Origin: Brevibacillus_H ginsengisoli
Lineage (GTDB): Bacteria; Bacillota; Bacilli; Brevibacillales; Brevibacillaceae
Direction of reading: 5' to 3'
Length of the DNA stretch: 64,000 nucleotides
Assembly (NCBI RefSeq): GCF_050113715.1
Contig: NZ_JBNJQR010000002.1
Location: forward strand, 62,001-126,000
Each line of letters opens with the position of its first letter. Position 1 is the stretch's first letter. The position numbers and the translations under genes were made by a program. The notes beneath the pieces are model-generated. The model ran no database searches, was not told the DNA's origin, and saw nothing but the letters and a program-made list of their open reading frames with translations. This document shows positions 17,110-24,919 of this stretch, in pieces.

Positions 17110-17865
17110 ATGGGAGCCGATATCAAAAATGCCAGTCACCCATTTCTGACGAATGACCAAGTCAAGGAGTTAATCGCAAAAAGTCAAGCCGGAGATAACG
17201 ATTCTAGAGAACTGCTCGTCAATAGCAATATTCGTCTAGTTTGGTCAGTTGTCCAGCGTTTTATCAATCGTGGATATGAAGCGGATGACTTGTTTCAAAT
17301 TGGCTGCATCGGATTGTTAAAAGCCGTTGATAAGTTTGATCTCGCGTATGATGTGAAGTTTTCGACTTACGCTGTACCCATGATCATTGGAGAAATCCAA
17401 CGATTCCTTCGGGATGACGGTACCGTTAAGGTGAGCCGTTCCCTTAAGGAGACCGCTAATAAAGTGCGCCGTGTAAAAGATGAATTATACAAGCATTTTG
17501 GCCGTTCTCCAACGATTGCGGAAGTAGCGGAAGCTTTATCCATTACACCTGAAGAAGTCGTTTTTGCCCAGGAAGCTAGTCGAGCTCCTTCATCCATCCA
17601 CGAAACCGTATTTGAAAATGATGGAGATCCAATTACCTTAATCGATCAAATTGCAGATGAAAGTATAGGCAAATGGTTTGATAAGATTGCCTTGAAGGAT
17701 GCCATCAGCAAGTTGACCGAGCGAGAACAGTTAATTGTCTACTTGCGCTATTACAAGGATTTCACTCAATCCGAAGTAGCGGAGCGGTTAGGGATATCGC
17801 AGGTGCAGGTGTCCCGGCTGGAAAAACGAATTTTACAAACCATTAAAGACCAGATTGAGCATTAG
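17110..17865 (+). CDS. sigF: RNA polymerase sporulation sigma factor SigF
   Basis: A 251-residue sigma-70 family factor. Region 2 shows NIRLVWSVVQRFINRGYEADDLFQIGCIGL, region 3 is SLKETANKVRRVKDEL, and region 4 carries the HTH SEVAERLGISQVQVSRLEKR. It directs early forespore genes such as dacF in this window. It follows spoIIAB by ten bases and its stop codon falls inside its terminator hairpin. Confidence 0.97.
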   Translation: MGADIKNASHPFLTNDQVKELIAKSQAGDNDSRELLVNSNIRLVWSVVQRFINRGYEADDLFQIGCIGLLKAVDKFDLAYDVKFSTYAVPMIIGEIQRFLRDDGTVKVSRSLKETANKVRRVKDELYKHFGRSPTIAEVAEALSITPEEVVFAQEASRAPSSIHETVFENDGDPITLIDQIADESIGKWFDKIALKDAISKLTEREQLIVYLRYYKDFTQSEVAERLGISQVQVSRLEKRILQTIKDQIEH

Positions 17866-17881
17866 CTCTTTCTGGTTTTTT
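17849..17881 (+). terminator. Terminator overlapping the sigF stop
   Basis: ACCAGATTGAGC and GCTCTTTCTGGT pair with a small internal loop around ATTA, followed by six or more Ts. Confidence 0.75.
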
Positions 17882-17924
17882 ATTTTGATAGGATGGTTAC
17901 ATGTATTTTACAGTAGATCCCATG

Positions 17925-17953
17925 GGATAAACAGGGCTACAAGGCGCATACTA
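17925..17953 (+). promoter_or_regulatory. Candidate SigG promoter of the spoVA operon
   Basis: GGATA (17925-17929) and GCGCATACTA (17944-17953) resemble the SigG pattern; the -10 matches GGGCATNNTA at nine of ten, the -35 less well. Its position leaves a leader of about 23 bases with the RBS. Confidence 0.45.
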
Positions 17954-17983
17954 GCAAGTACCTTGGGAGAAAAGGGGGAGTTG

Positions 17984-18601
17984 ATGTTGGATCAACCTTT
18001 ATTCCTGAAACTACGAAAAAAACTATCGGTGAAACCACAATCCGTCATCTGCTTGGGGGATATCTGTCAGCTTTTTTGTGATGGGGTTACCGAAGAGACA
18101 CTAGGACGTATACCCATCTACCAAGTAAAACCTGAAGACGGAGACTTAATCATTATAGACATCATGCAAGTGATCGAGAAGCTGAAACAGCTTGATCCGA
18201 AACTGATCTTGGAGGTTCAAGGTTCCCCACAGATTATTGTGGAAGTGAACAATCCGCGCAAAGTGGCGAATGTGTGGTTAGTGGCCGTTGTTTGGTTCAT
18301 TTTGTTTATTGGCTCTGGACTAGCCATCATGAACTTTCATACGGACGTGAGTATGCTGCAGGTGCATCAAAGGATTTACTATCTGCTGACCGGACAGACA
18401 AACAATCAGCCTTTGATTTTGCAAATTCCGTATTCAATTGGTGTTGGATTAGGGATGGTTCTATTTTTTAATCATATTTTTCGCAAGCGAATTAATGAAG
18501 AACCAAGTCCACTGGAAGTGGAACTGTTCTTGTATCAGCAGAATCTCGATCAATTCTATATCCAGCACGAAAATAAGGAAAATGAGCGAACCAAGCTATG
18601 A
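17984..18601 (+). CDS. spoVAA: Stage V sporulation protein AA
   Basis: About 205 residues: an N-terminal soluble half and two C-terminal membrane helices (WLVAVVWFILFIGSGLAIMNF and IPYSIGVGLGMVLFFNHIF). The blocks MNFHTDVSMLQVHQR and KRINEEPSPLEVE are close to B. subtilis SpoVAA, which works in the dipicolinate channel complex of the inner spore membrane. Start is ATG 17984 or TTG 17987 behind AAAGGGGGAG; the frame is open further upstream but family length excludes that. It overlaps spoVAB by four bases. Confidence 0.92.
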   Translation: MLDQPLFLKLRKKLSVKPQSVICLGDICQLFCDGVTEETLGRIPIYQVKPEDGDLIIIDIMQVIEKLKQLDPKLILEVQGSPQIIVEVNNPRKVANVWLVAVVWFILFIGSGLAIMNFHTDVSMLQVHQRIYYLLTGQTNNQPLILQIPYSIGVGLGMVLFFNHIFRKRINEEPSPLEVELFLYQQNLDQFYIQHENKENERTKL

Positions 18602-19017
18602 TGATCATCCGTTCCATTATCCTCGTGTTTATTGGTTTGTCTGGAGGATTCGCAGTGGGAAGCGGTCTGGTTGCCTTTATCACTGTACTTGACATCATTC
18701 CCAGACTTACGCAATTAACCAATTCCATACGCTATATCAGGTGGTATGAGTGGGCTTTGGTGCTTGGTGCTATTTTCTTTACTGTCCTTGATTTTTTTGC
18801 TCTCGTCTTCAGACTCCCGGGAATCAGCATGGTTATATACGGGGTGTTTGCAGGTGTGTTTGTAGGGACACTGGCGGCTGGTTTGACAGAAGTATTAAAT
18901 GTGTTTCCGATCTTAGCCAAGCGGTTGAGTATGGACCAATATATCCTTGCATTTTTAATGGCGATGGTCTTGGGAAAAGTGATCGGTTCTATCCTCCAGT
19001 GGTTATTTCAACTATGA
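18598..19017 (+). CDS. spoVAB: Stage V sporulation protein AB
   Basis: A 139-residue membrane protein with about four hydrophobic helices, the usual SpoVAB length. It belongs to the spoVA complex for dipicolinic acid movement into and out of the forespore; its exact part is not known. The ATG overlaps the spoVAA stop (ATGATG), which points to translational coupling. Confidence 0.92.
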   Translation: MMIIRSIILVFIGLSGGFAVGSGLVAFITVLDIIPRLTQLTNSIRYIRWYEWALVLGAIFFTVLDFFALVFRLPGISMVIYGVFAGVFVGTLAAGLTEVLNVFPILAKRLSMDQYILAFLMAMVLGKVIGSILQWLFQL

Positions 19018-19102
19018 TTTGGCAAAAGGAAAGGCTTATAGAATGATTGGGAAGCGAAAAACTAAACCTAAGATAAAACATAGGAGAAAGAGAGGTACCG
19101 TT

Positions 19103-19576
19103 ATGGCAACTAAAACGAAAAACTCCAAAATGGAGATGACTCAAGCTCTCTATCAACAGCAGGCTGCGAAGTTTCGACCGAAACGGGATATTTGGCTGAA
19201 CACATTTCGAGCTTTTTGGGTGGGTGGAACGATTTGCCTTCTGGGTCAAGCGATCCAAAATTTCTATATACATTTCTTCAATTTCACCGAGAAGACGGCC
19301 GGAAATCCAACGGTTGCGACTTTGATTTTTATCGCTACTCTTCTCACTGGATTCGGGATTTACGATAATATTGGCCAATATGCGGGGGCAGGCTCAGCTG
19401 TTCCGGTTACGGGGTTTGCCAACTCGATCGCTTCAGCCGCTATTGAGCATCGGAGTGAGGGATATGTGCTGGGAGTAGGCGGGAATATGTTTAAATTAGC
19501 TGGTTCTGTGATTGTGTTCGGTGTCGTCGCTGCTTTTATCGGAGCTCTCATCAAGAGCTTGTTTGGCATGATTTAA
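19103..19576 (+). CDS. spoVAC: Stage V sporulation protein AC, dipicolinate channel subunit
   Basis: A 157-residue membrane protein with three to four helices. SpoVAC in B. subtilis behaves as a mechanosensitive channel and shares its fold with SpoVAEb; both here show the G-I/V-YD and GAG(S/A)xVPxTxF blocks (GIYDNIGQYAGAGSAVPVTGF). The ATG at 19103 is preceded by GAGAGG; a longer frame back to 19019 would add 28 very basic residues and is less likely. Confidence 0.93.
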   Translation: MATKTKNSKMEMTQALYQQQAAKFRPKRDIWLNTFRAFWVGGTICLLGQAIQNFYIHFFNFTEKTAGNPTVATLIFIATLLTGFGIYDNIGQYAGAGSAVPVTGFANSIASAAIEHRSEGYVLGVGGNMFKLAGSVIVFGVVAAFIGALIKSLFGMI

Positions 19577-19602
19577 GCAAAGGTAAGAAAGGTGGAATGA
19601 AC

Positions 19603-20631
19603 ATGAGTTCGACACCGGTTAAGAATCAGGGACGCCTCGGACGTCAGACTTGGAGATTTAATGAGGACGTACGGGTACAAGCGAGTGCAACGACCGTGGG
19701 TCCCAAGGAAGGGGAAGGACCGCTCGCTTCCTTCTTTGATAAAATTTACCCGGATTTGTACTGCGGTCAGGATTCTTGGGAGATGGCTGAAAAACAGTTA
19801 ATGGAGGATGCGGTTCGATTGTCCATGCAGAAGGCGAACCTAACAGAAAACGAGATCGATCTGATTCTGGCGGGTGATTTATTAAATCAAATCATTACAG
19901 CCAACTTCACTGCGGAAAAAGTACATATTCCTTTGATGGGCATGTTCGGGGCGTGCTCCACTTCCATGTTAACCTTGGCTAACGCAGCCGCTCTTGTATG
20001 CGCAGGTTTCTCCAATTACGTGATCGCCGCCTGCAGCAGCCACAATGCGACGGCCGAAAGACAATTTCGCTATCCAACCGAATATGGTGGGCAAAAACCG
20101 CCGTACGCCCAATGGACGGTCACTGGTGCAGGAGCCGCTGTGGTAGGAATTGGCGGCAAGGGGCCGAGAATCACCCATGCTACTATCGGACAGGTTGTCG
20201 ATATGGGGATAAAGGATCCATTTGATATGGGAGCGGCCATGGCTCCTGCGGCAGTCTCAACTATGATCAAACATTTTGAAGATACGAATCGTAAACCAAA
20301 CGATTATGACTTAATTGTCACAGGTGATTTAGCCCAAGTAGGGTTTTCGATCACCAAAGAAGTGATGTTGAATCAAGGCTATGATCTGGATCATGTATAT
20401 AACGACTGTGGATTAATGATCTATTCACCGGATCAAGAGGTATTTGCCGGAGCAAGTGGATGTGCCAGCAGTGCAACCGTCACATACGGCTTTATCATGG
20501 ATCAGATGGCAAAAGGCGTATATAAGAAGGTCCTCGTCGTGGCGACAGGGGCATTGCTTAGCCCGGTTAGTTATCAACAAGGAAACTCAATTCCGTGCGT
20601 CGCCCATGCGGTTGCTTTTGAAGCTCAGTAA
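19603..20631 (+). CDS. spoVAD: Stage V sporulation protein AD, dipicolinate-binding
   Basis: A 342-residue thiolase-fold protein. It keeps the ketosynthase-like layout, including GACSTSMLTLANAAALVCAG, but in this family it binds dipicolinic acid and does not act as a synthase. It sits on the inner spore membrane with the other SpoVA proteins. ATG 19603 is favoured over ATG 19597 because AAAGGTGG then has about seven bases of spacing. Confidence 0.95.
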   Translation: MSSTPVKNQGRLGRQTWRFNEDVRVQASATTVGPKEGEGPLASFFDKIYPDLYCGQDSWEMAEKQLMEDAVRLSMQKANLTENEIDLILAGDLLNQIITANFTAEKVHIPLMGMFGACSTSMLTLANAAALVCAGFSNYVIAACSSHNATAERQFRYPTEYGGQKPPYAQWTVTGAGAAVVGIGGKGPRITHATIGQVVDMGIKDPFDMGAAMAPAAVSTMIKHFEDTNRKPNDYDLIVTGDLAQVGFSITKEVMLNQGYDLDHVYNDCGLMIYSPDQEVFAGASGCASSATVTYGFIMDQMAKGVYKKVLVVATGALLSPVSYQQGNSIPCVAHAVAFEAQ

Positions 20632-20648
20632 AGAAAGGCGGATACAGG

Positions 20649-20999
20649 GTGGAGTATATCATTGCTTTTGTTGTAGGTGGATTGATTTGTGTCGCGGGTC
20701 AATTGTTGATGGATGTGGCCAAGCTAACCCCTGCTCATGTGATGAGCACGTTAGTGGTTACAGGTGTGGTACTAGATTTTATTGGAGTTTACGACAAATT
20801 TATTGACTTTGCCGGAGCGGGTGCCACAGTGCCGATCACCAGTTTTGGTCATGCTTTGTATCACGGGGCGATTGAAGAAGCCCAGCGCGATGGGGTGATG
20901 GGAGTTATTACGGGTATTTTTGAAGTGACTAGCGCGGGAATATCGGCTGCTATCGTATTCGGTTTTCTGGCTTCCCTTGTATTCAAACCTAGAGGTTAA
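20649..20999 (+). CDS. spoVAEb: Stage V sporulation protein AEb
   Basis: A 116-residue membrane protein, related in sequence to SpoVAC (GVYDKFIDFAGAGATVPITSFGHAL). It is a predicted subunit of the dipicolinate channel. The start is GTG 17 bases after the spoVAD stop, with AAAGGCGG upstream. Three helices are visible (VVGGLICVAGQLLMDV, VVTGVVLDFIGVY and a C-terminal helix). Confidence 0.93.
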   Translation: MEYIIAFVVGGLICVAGQLLMDVAKLTPAHVMSTLVVTGVVLDFIGVYDKFIDFAGAGATVPITSFGHALYHGAIEEAQRDGVMGVITGIFEVTSAGISAAIVFGFLASLVFKPRG

Positions 21000-21022
21000 G
21001 GAAGAGAGGAGGCGGATGCACC

Positions 21023-21637
21023 GTGATTCGTAACCGTCGCAAAATCATTCTTGTTACGGATGGAGATTACGTTGCTCAAAAAGTAGTTGAGCAAGTGGCA
21101 AGACAAGTCGGCGGGCGGTGTATTTCTCTTTCGGCAGGAAACCCGACTCCTTTATCCGGGCCGCAAATCGTGGAATTGGTCAAACAGGCAGCATGTGATC
21201 CGGTTTTTGTCATGGTAGACGATAATGGCCATTACGGAATGGGAGCGGGAGAGCAAGCAGTGGAGCATCTAGTGTCGTCACCTGATGTGGAAATCATTGG
21301 AGCTATTGCGGTCGCCTCACATACGAAGCTGGTTGACGGAACGAAGGTAGAGTATTCCATCACGAATGAAGGCAAATTAGTTGATGATGGGGTCGACAAA
21401 GACGGCTATGCCGATAAATCACTCGAGAATTATATCTATGGAGATACAGTCGATATCCTTGGCAAGTACAGCATACCGAACGTCATCGGAATCGGGGATA
21501 TCGGGAAGATGCAAGGAAAGGATCATATCCGATACGGAGCTCCTGTGACGCAAAAAGCTGTTGAATGGATTCTCGAAAGGAGTGAGTTTCATGTCAGCTC
21601 AAACAACAGAGAAACAACCAATCTGCGACAACATTGA
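21023..21637 (+). CDS. spoVAEa: Stage V sporulation protein AEa
   Basis: A 204-residue soluble protein with a nucleotide-binding-like N-terminal fold (KIILVTDGDYVAQKVVEQVA). In B. subtilis SpoVAEa is a soluble member encoded in the spoVA operon; its role is not settled. Start is GTG with GAGAGGAGG ahead. Its last 47 bases overlap the start of spoVAF. Confidence 0.92.
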   Translation: MIRNRRKIILVTDGDYVAQKVVEQVARQVGGRCISLSAGNPTPLSGPQIVELVKQAACDPVFVMVDDNGHYGMGAGEQAVEHLVSSPDVEIIGAIAVASHTKLVDGTKVEYSITNEGKLVDDGVDKDGYADKSLENYIYGDTVDILGKYSIPNVIGIGDIGKMQGKDHIRYGAPVTQKAVEWILERSEFHVSSNNRETTNLRQH

Positions 21638-23060
21638 AACGAATAAAGCCTATTTAAATAAGACAATGGGTGTTGGAGACAGCTTCGATATTGGTTTGCA
21701 CGAGTTAGAGTATGATCATAAACGGATTCTTTTGTATTACATTAACGGGTTTGCTGACAGCCATCTGGTGACCATGATCTTACGGGATTTAAACGATTTG
21801 AAGGAAGGCGAGCTTGAGGGAGATACCCTAAATCGTTTGTATACCAAATACATTCCCTACTTTCAAATTACCAAAGTGGAGACTAGCGGTGAATTTATCG
21901 ACATGGTATTGGTAGGCCAGGTTGGGTTAATTATTGAAGGAGAGACCAAAGGACTCATCCTCGATACCAAGATTTTACCTGGACGCCAGCCAGAAGAACC
22001 AGATTTGGAAAGGGTAGTAAGAGGTGCCCACGACGGGTTCACCGAGACGCTGGTAACGAATACGGCCTTGACGCGCAGACGTTTACGCGATGAGCGACTG
22101 CGGTTCGAAATTATGAAAATCGGCGACCGTTCCAAGACGGATGTAGCGATTGCCTACCTGCATGACGTAGCGAATCCCAAACTGCTAAGTCGTCTCAAGG
22201 AAAAAATGCAGGAAATCAAGATTGATGGAATACCGATGGCGGAGAAAACGGTAGAAGAATTTATTCTCGGCAAATCGTGGAATCCATTCCCGCTTGTCCG
22301 TTACACAGAGCGACCGGATGTGGCGGCCGTTCACCTACTCGAAGGTCATATTTTAATTTTTGTAGACACATCGCCTAGTGTCATGATTACACCCACCACC
22401 TTCTTCCATCATGTTCAGCATGCGGAGGAATTCAGGCAACGGCCTGTTGTCGGAGCATATCTGCGATGGGTTCGGTTCATTGGGATTTTTATGTCTATGT
22501 TCATGGTGCCACTATGGCTGCTAATGGTGATGCATCCGATCCTGATTCCGGAGGGTCTCGATTTTCTCGGTATCAAAAAAGACGGGGCCATTCCACTACT
22601 TGTTCAGTTTATGGTTGCGGAAATAGGACTGGATCTGATGCGAATGGCAGCCATTCACACGCCAACTCCTTTAGCGACAGCGCTAGGATTGATTGCAGCG
22701 ATCCTGGTCGGTCAGGTGGCCATTCAAGTGGGACTGTTCTCACCTGAGGTCATATTGTATATTGCGATTGCGGCAATTGGAACCTTTGCCACACCAAGCT
22801 ATGAATTGGGATTATCGATTCGCTTGGTAAGGATTTTCCTCACGTTGATGGTTGGCTTTTTCTCGGTTACGGGATTCATGATTGGTCTAGCCGGTATTTT
22901 ATTGACGCTGGCGCTAACCCGTTCGTTCGATACACCATACCTATATCCATTTGTACCGTTTGATTATGAAGCGTTTAAAACCATCTTTATCCGAATGGCA
23001 GTGCCGTTAACCAATAGACGTCCAAGTATAGTAAGGCCTCAAGATCGTTCACGACAGTGA
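21591..23060 (+). CDS. spoVAF: Stage V sporulation protein AF, GerA-family germination protein
   Basis: A 489-residue GerA-type A-subunit homologue: a soluble N-terminal half and a C-terminal membrane half with about five helices, ending with a cytoplasmic tail. In B. subtilis SpoVAF joins the germinosome and amplifies signalling. ATG 21591 has AAAGGAGTG upstream; an earlier in-frame start at 21561 lies deep in spoVAEa and lacks a site. It ends the spoVA operon. The overlap with spoVAEa is longer than the other joins in this operon. Confidence 0.93.
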   Translation: MSAQTTEKQPICDNIETNKAYLNKTMGVGDSFDIGLHELEYDHKRILLYYINGFADSHLVTMILRDLNDLKEGELEGDTLNRLYTKYIPYFQITKVETSGEFIDMVLVGQVGLIIEGETKGLILDTKILPGRQPEEPDLERVVRGAHDGFTETLVTNTALTRRRLRDERLRFEIMKIGDRSKTDVAIAYLHDVANPKLLSRLKEKMQEIKIDGIPMAEKTVEEFILGKSWNPFPLVRYTERPDVAAVHLLEGHILIFVDTSPSVMITPTTFFHHVQHAEEFRQRPVVGAYLRWVRFIGIFMSMFMVPLWLLMVMHPILIPEGLDFLGIKKDGAIPLLVQFMVAEIGLDLMRMAAIHTPTPLATALGLIAAILVGQVAIQVGLFSPEVILYIAIAAIGTFATPSYELGLSIRLVRIFLTLMVGFFSVTGFMIGLAGILLTLALTRSFDTPYLYPFVPFDYEAFKTIFIRMAVPLTNRRPSIVRPQDRSRQ

Positions 23061-23090
23061 ATATTTATACACCAAGTATGAAAGTACCCA

Positions 23091-23120
23091 TTGTCAATGC
23101 ATTCGTGCGCATGGTATATT
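23091..23120 (+). promoter_or_regulatory. SigA-type promoter of lysA
   Basis: TTGTCA (23091-23096), 18 bases, TATATT (23115-23120). Transcription would begin near 23127, just before the leader hairpin. Confidence 0.65.
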
Positions 23121-23130
23121 AATGGATATG

Positions 23131-23209
23131 AAGCAACTGGCGGAAGACGTCAGTTGCTTTGCTATATCTGTCATAAGCCATCATTGAAGCGAGCAGTTGC
23201 TTAAGGAGG
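23131..23209 (+). promoter_or_regulatory. lysA leader with two mutually exclusive hairpins
   Basis: AAGCAACTG (23131-23139) can pair with CAGTTGCTT at 23151-23159 or with an identical CAGTTGCTT at 23194-23202, which touches the Shine-Dalgarno AAGGAGG (23203-23209). The second pairing would hamper ribosome access. No lysine riboswitch features are seen. Regulation is inferred. Confidence 0.45.
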
Positions 23210-23217
23210 AAATGTAG

Positions 23218-24543
23218 ATGTATTTGCATGGCACAAGTTGTATTAACGATAAAGGACATCTAGAAATTGGCGGATATGATACTACTCGTTTGGCTCAAGA
23301 ATTTTGTACCCCGCTTTATGTTTATGATGAAGAACTCATTCGTCAAAAGTGTCGTGCTTATATGCAAGCTTTCCAAGAGAGTGGCTTTTCCTTCCAAGTT
23401 GCCTATGCGAGCAAAGCATTTTGTACACTGGCGATGTGCAAACTTGTGGAGGAAGAAGGTTTATCTCTGGATGTCGTCTCAGGTGGCGAATTATATACAG
23501 CCTTGCAAGCCGGTTTCCCTAGCGAGCGGATTCACTTCCATGGAAACAATAAGTCTTTAGAAGAGATTAACATGGGCCTCGACGCCGGAATTGGATGCTT
23601 TGTGGCTGATAATTTTTATGAATTGTTAGTATTGCGAGAACAGGCTGAACTCCGGAACCAGCAAGTAGTCGTCCTTTTGCGAATTACCCCTGGAGTAGAG
23701 GCTCATACGCATGAATATATTTCAACAGGACAGCAAGACTCCAAATTCGGATTCGACGTCATGAGTGGGCAAGCACTTGAAGCGATTCGCTTCTGTCAAG
23801 AAAGTCCTCACCTGCAATTATTAGGCGTACATTCGCATATTGGTTCTCAAATTTTTGAAACGGACGGATTTGTTATCGCCATTGAAACGATTGCCGAAAT
23901 GCTCAATGAAGCAAGAACGCGCCATAACTTCGTCTCTACGGTACTAAATGTAGGGGGCGGGTTTGGAATTCGCTACTTGGAAGGCGATACGCCACTGCAA
24001 CCAAAGGATTACGTGAACGCAATTACAACTACGGTACGGCGCACATTTGATCAGTACAGCTTGCCGATTCCTGAGTTATGGATTGAACCAGGCAGAAGTA
24101 TCATCGGGGAGGCAGGTACGACGCTTTATCAATTGGGATCGACCAAAGAAATCCCTGGTGTGCGCAAGTATGTTTCCGTGAACGGCGGGATGACCGATAA
24201 TCTGCGTCCAGCTCTTTATCAGGCGCAGTATGAAGCGGCAGTTGCCAATCGAATGAATGATAAAGCGACCGAAACGGTATCAGTGGCCGGAAAATGCTGT
24301 GAAACCGGGGATATGCTGATTTGGGACATTCAACTGCCTGAAGTAAAAGCAGGAGATATTCTGGCGGTATCCTGCACGGGAGCTTATGGTTATTCCATGT
24401 CCAACAACTACAATCGAATTACTCGTCCCGCAGTAGTATTCGTGCGAGACGGCCAGGCGCGAGTAGTTGTCGAACGAGAGACCTATGAGGATATAGTCAA
24501 GAACGACCGTCTATATGTAAATAGCGAGTTACAGAAGAGGTAA
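23218..24543 (+). CDS. lysA: Diaminopimelate decarboxylase
   Basis: A 441-residue PLP enzyme (alanine-racemase fold type III) that makes L-lysine from meso-diaminopimelate. The PLP lysine lies in VAYASKAF, the glycine-rich phosphate loop is LNVGGGFGIRY, WIEPGRSIIG follows and the catalytic Cys region is GKCCETGD. The start has AAGGAGG at eight bases. Position after spoVAF is conserved with B. subtilis. It has its own promoter and a strong terminator. Confidence 0.97.
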   Translation: MYLHGTSCINDKGHLEIGGYDTTRLAQEFCTPLYVYDEELIRQKCRAYMQAFQESGFSFQVAYASKAFCTLAMCKLVEEEGLSLDVVSGGELYTALQAGFPSERIHFHGNNKSLEEINMGLDAGIGCFVADNFYELLVLREQAELRNQQVVVLLRITPGVEAHTHEYISTGQQDSKFGFDVMSGQALEAIRFCQESPHLQLLGVHSHIGSQIFETDGFVIAIETIAEMLNEARTRHNFVSTVLNVGGGFGIRYLEGDTPLQPKDYVNAITTTVRRTFDQYSLPIPELWIEPGRSIIGEAGTTLYQLGSTKEIPGVRKYVSVNGGMTDNLRPALYQAQYEAAVANRMNDKATETVSVAGKCCETGDMLIWDIQLPEVKAGDILAVSCTGAYGYSMSNNYNRITRPAVVFVRDGQARVVVERETYEDIVKNDRLYVNSELQKR

Positions 24544-24552
24544 TGAATGAGG

Positions 24553-24582
24553 AGATCACCTGGGGTCAGGTGATCTTTTTTT
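24553..24582 (+). terminator. Terminator of lysA
   Basis: GATCACCTG and CAGGTGATC enclose GGGT, followed by seven Ts. Confidence 0.92.
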
Positions 24583-24590
24583 ATTACATC

Positions 24591-24634
24591 GGAATGTTAA
24601 ATTGCATTACAGAGGTAATGTAATTTAACATTCC
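24591..24634. repeat. 20-bp near-perfect inverted repeat (long hairpin)
   Basis: The arms 24591-24610 and 24615-24634 are complementary over 20 positions with one G:T pair and only a four-base AGAG loop. No T tract follows in either direction, and the lysA terminator already precedes it, so ordinary termination does not explain it. Confidence 0.75.
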
Positions 24635-24654
24635 TCCTTCGCGTAAGCCCACTG

Positions 24655-24817
24655 AAGACAAGACATCGTCACTCTTAGCTCCTTTTAAGCGAAACTAAGC
24701 GTAGAGAACGTAGGAAGGAAAAGAGTCGGCATTCTTTACGCCATTGAGAAACCAAGTGATTTTCTTGTCGACTCCCTTCTGAAGTGAACGGAGCGGACAG
24801 GGACGAAGTCTTGTCTT
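24655..24817. ncRNA. Candidate structured non-coding element or dispersed repeat
   Basis: The ends AAGACAAGAC (24655-24664) and GTCTTGTCTT (24808-24817) are perfect complements, extended by CGTC/GACG (24667-24670 and 24802-24805). Inside are CTTAG/CTAAG (24674-24678 and 24695-24699) and GAGTCG/CGACTC (24723-24728 and 24769-24774), the latter enclosing a GGC/GCC hairpin. This nested layout suggests a multibranch RNA or a mobile-type repeat. No coding frame fits. Strand is not determined. Confidence 0.45.
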
Positions 24818-24919
24818 AGCCACTATTTGTCAATTTTTATCGAATATTAACCAACTGTTTACAATCACTTTACAGAAGCTTGCCATAATTGAACGAGGGA
24901 GTGAAGGAGGAATATCCCC

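Noticed and set aside
19019..19102. Basic N-terminal extension of SpoVAC
   Set aside because: The family begins near the ATG at 19103, which has a better ribosome site.
23061..23217. Lysine riboswitch upstream of lysA
   Set aside because: The leader is too short and lacks the conserved lysine-riboswitch segments; only simple hairpins are seen.
24584..24631. 15-codon minus-strand frame after an AAGGAGG
   Set aside because: The Shine-Dalgarno is only one base from the ATG, and the sequence is fully explained by the inverted repeat.
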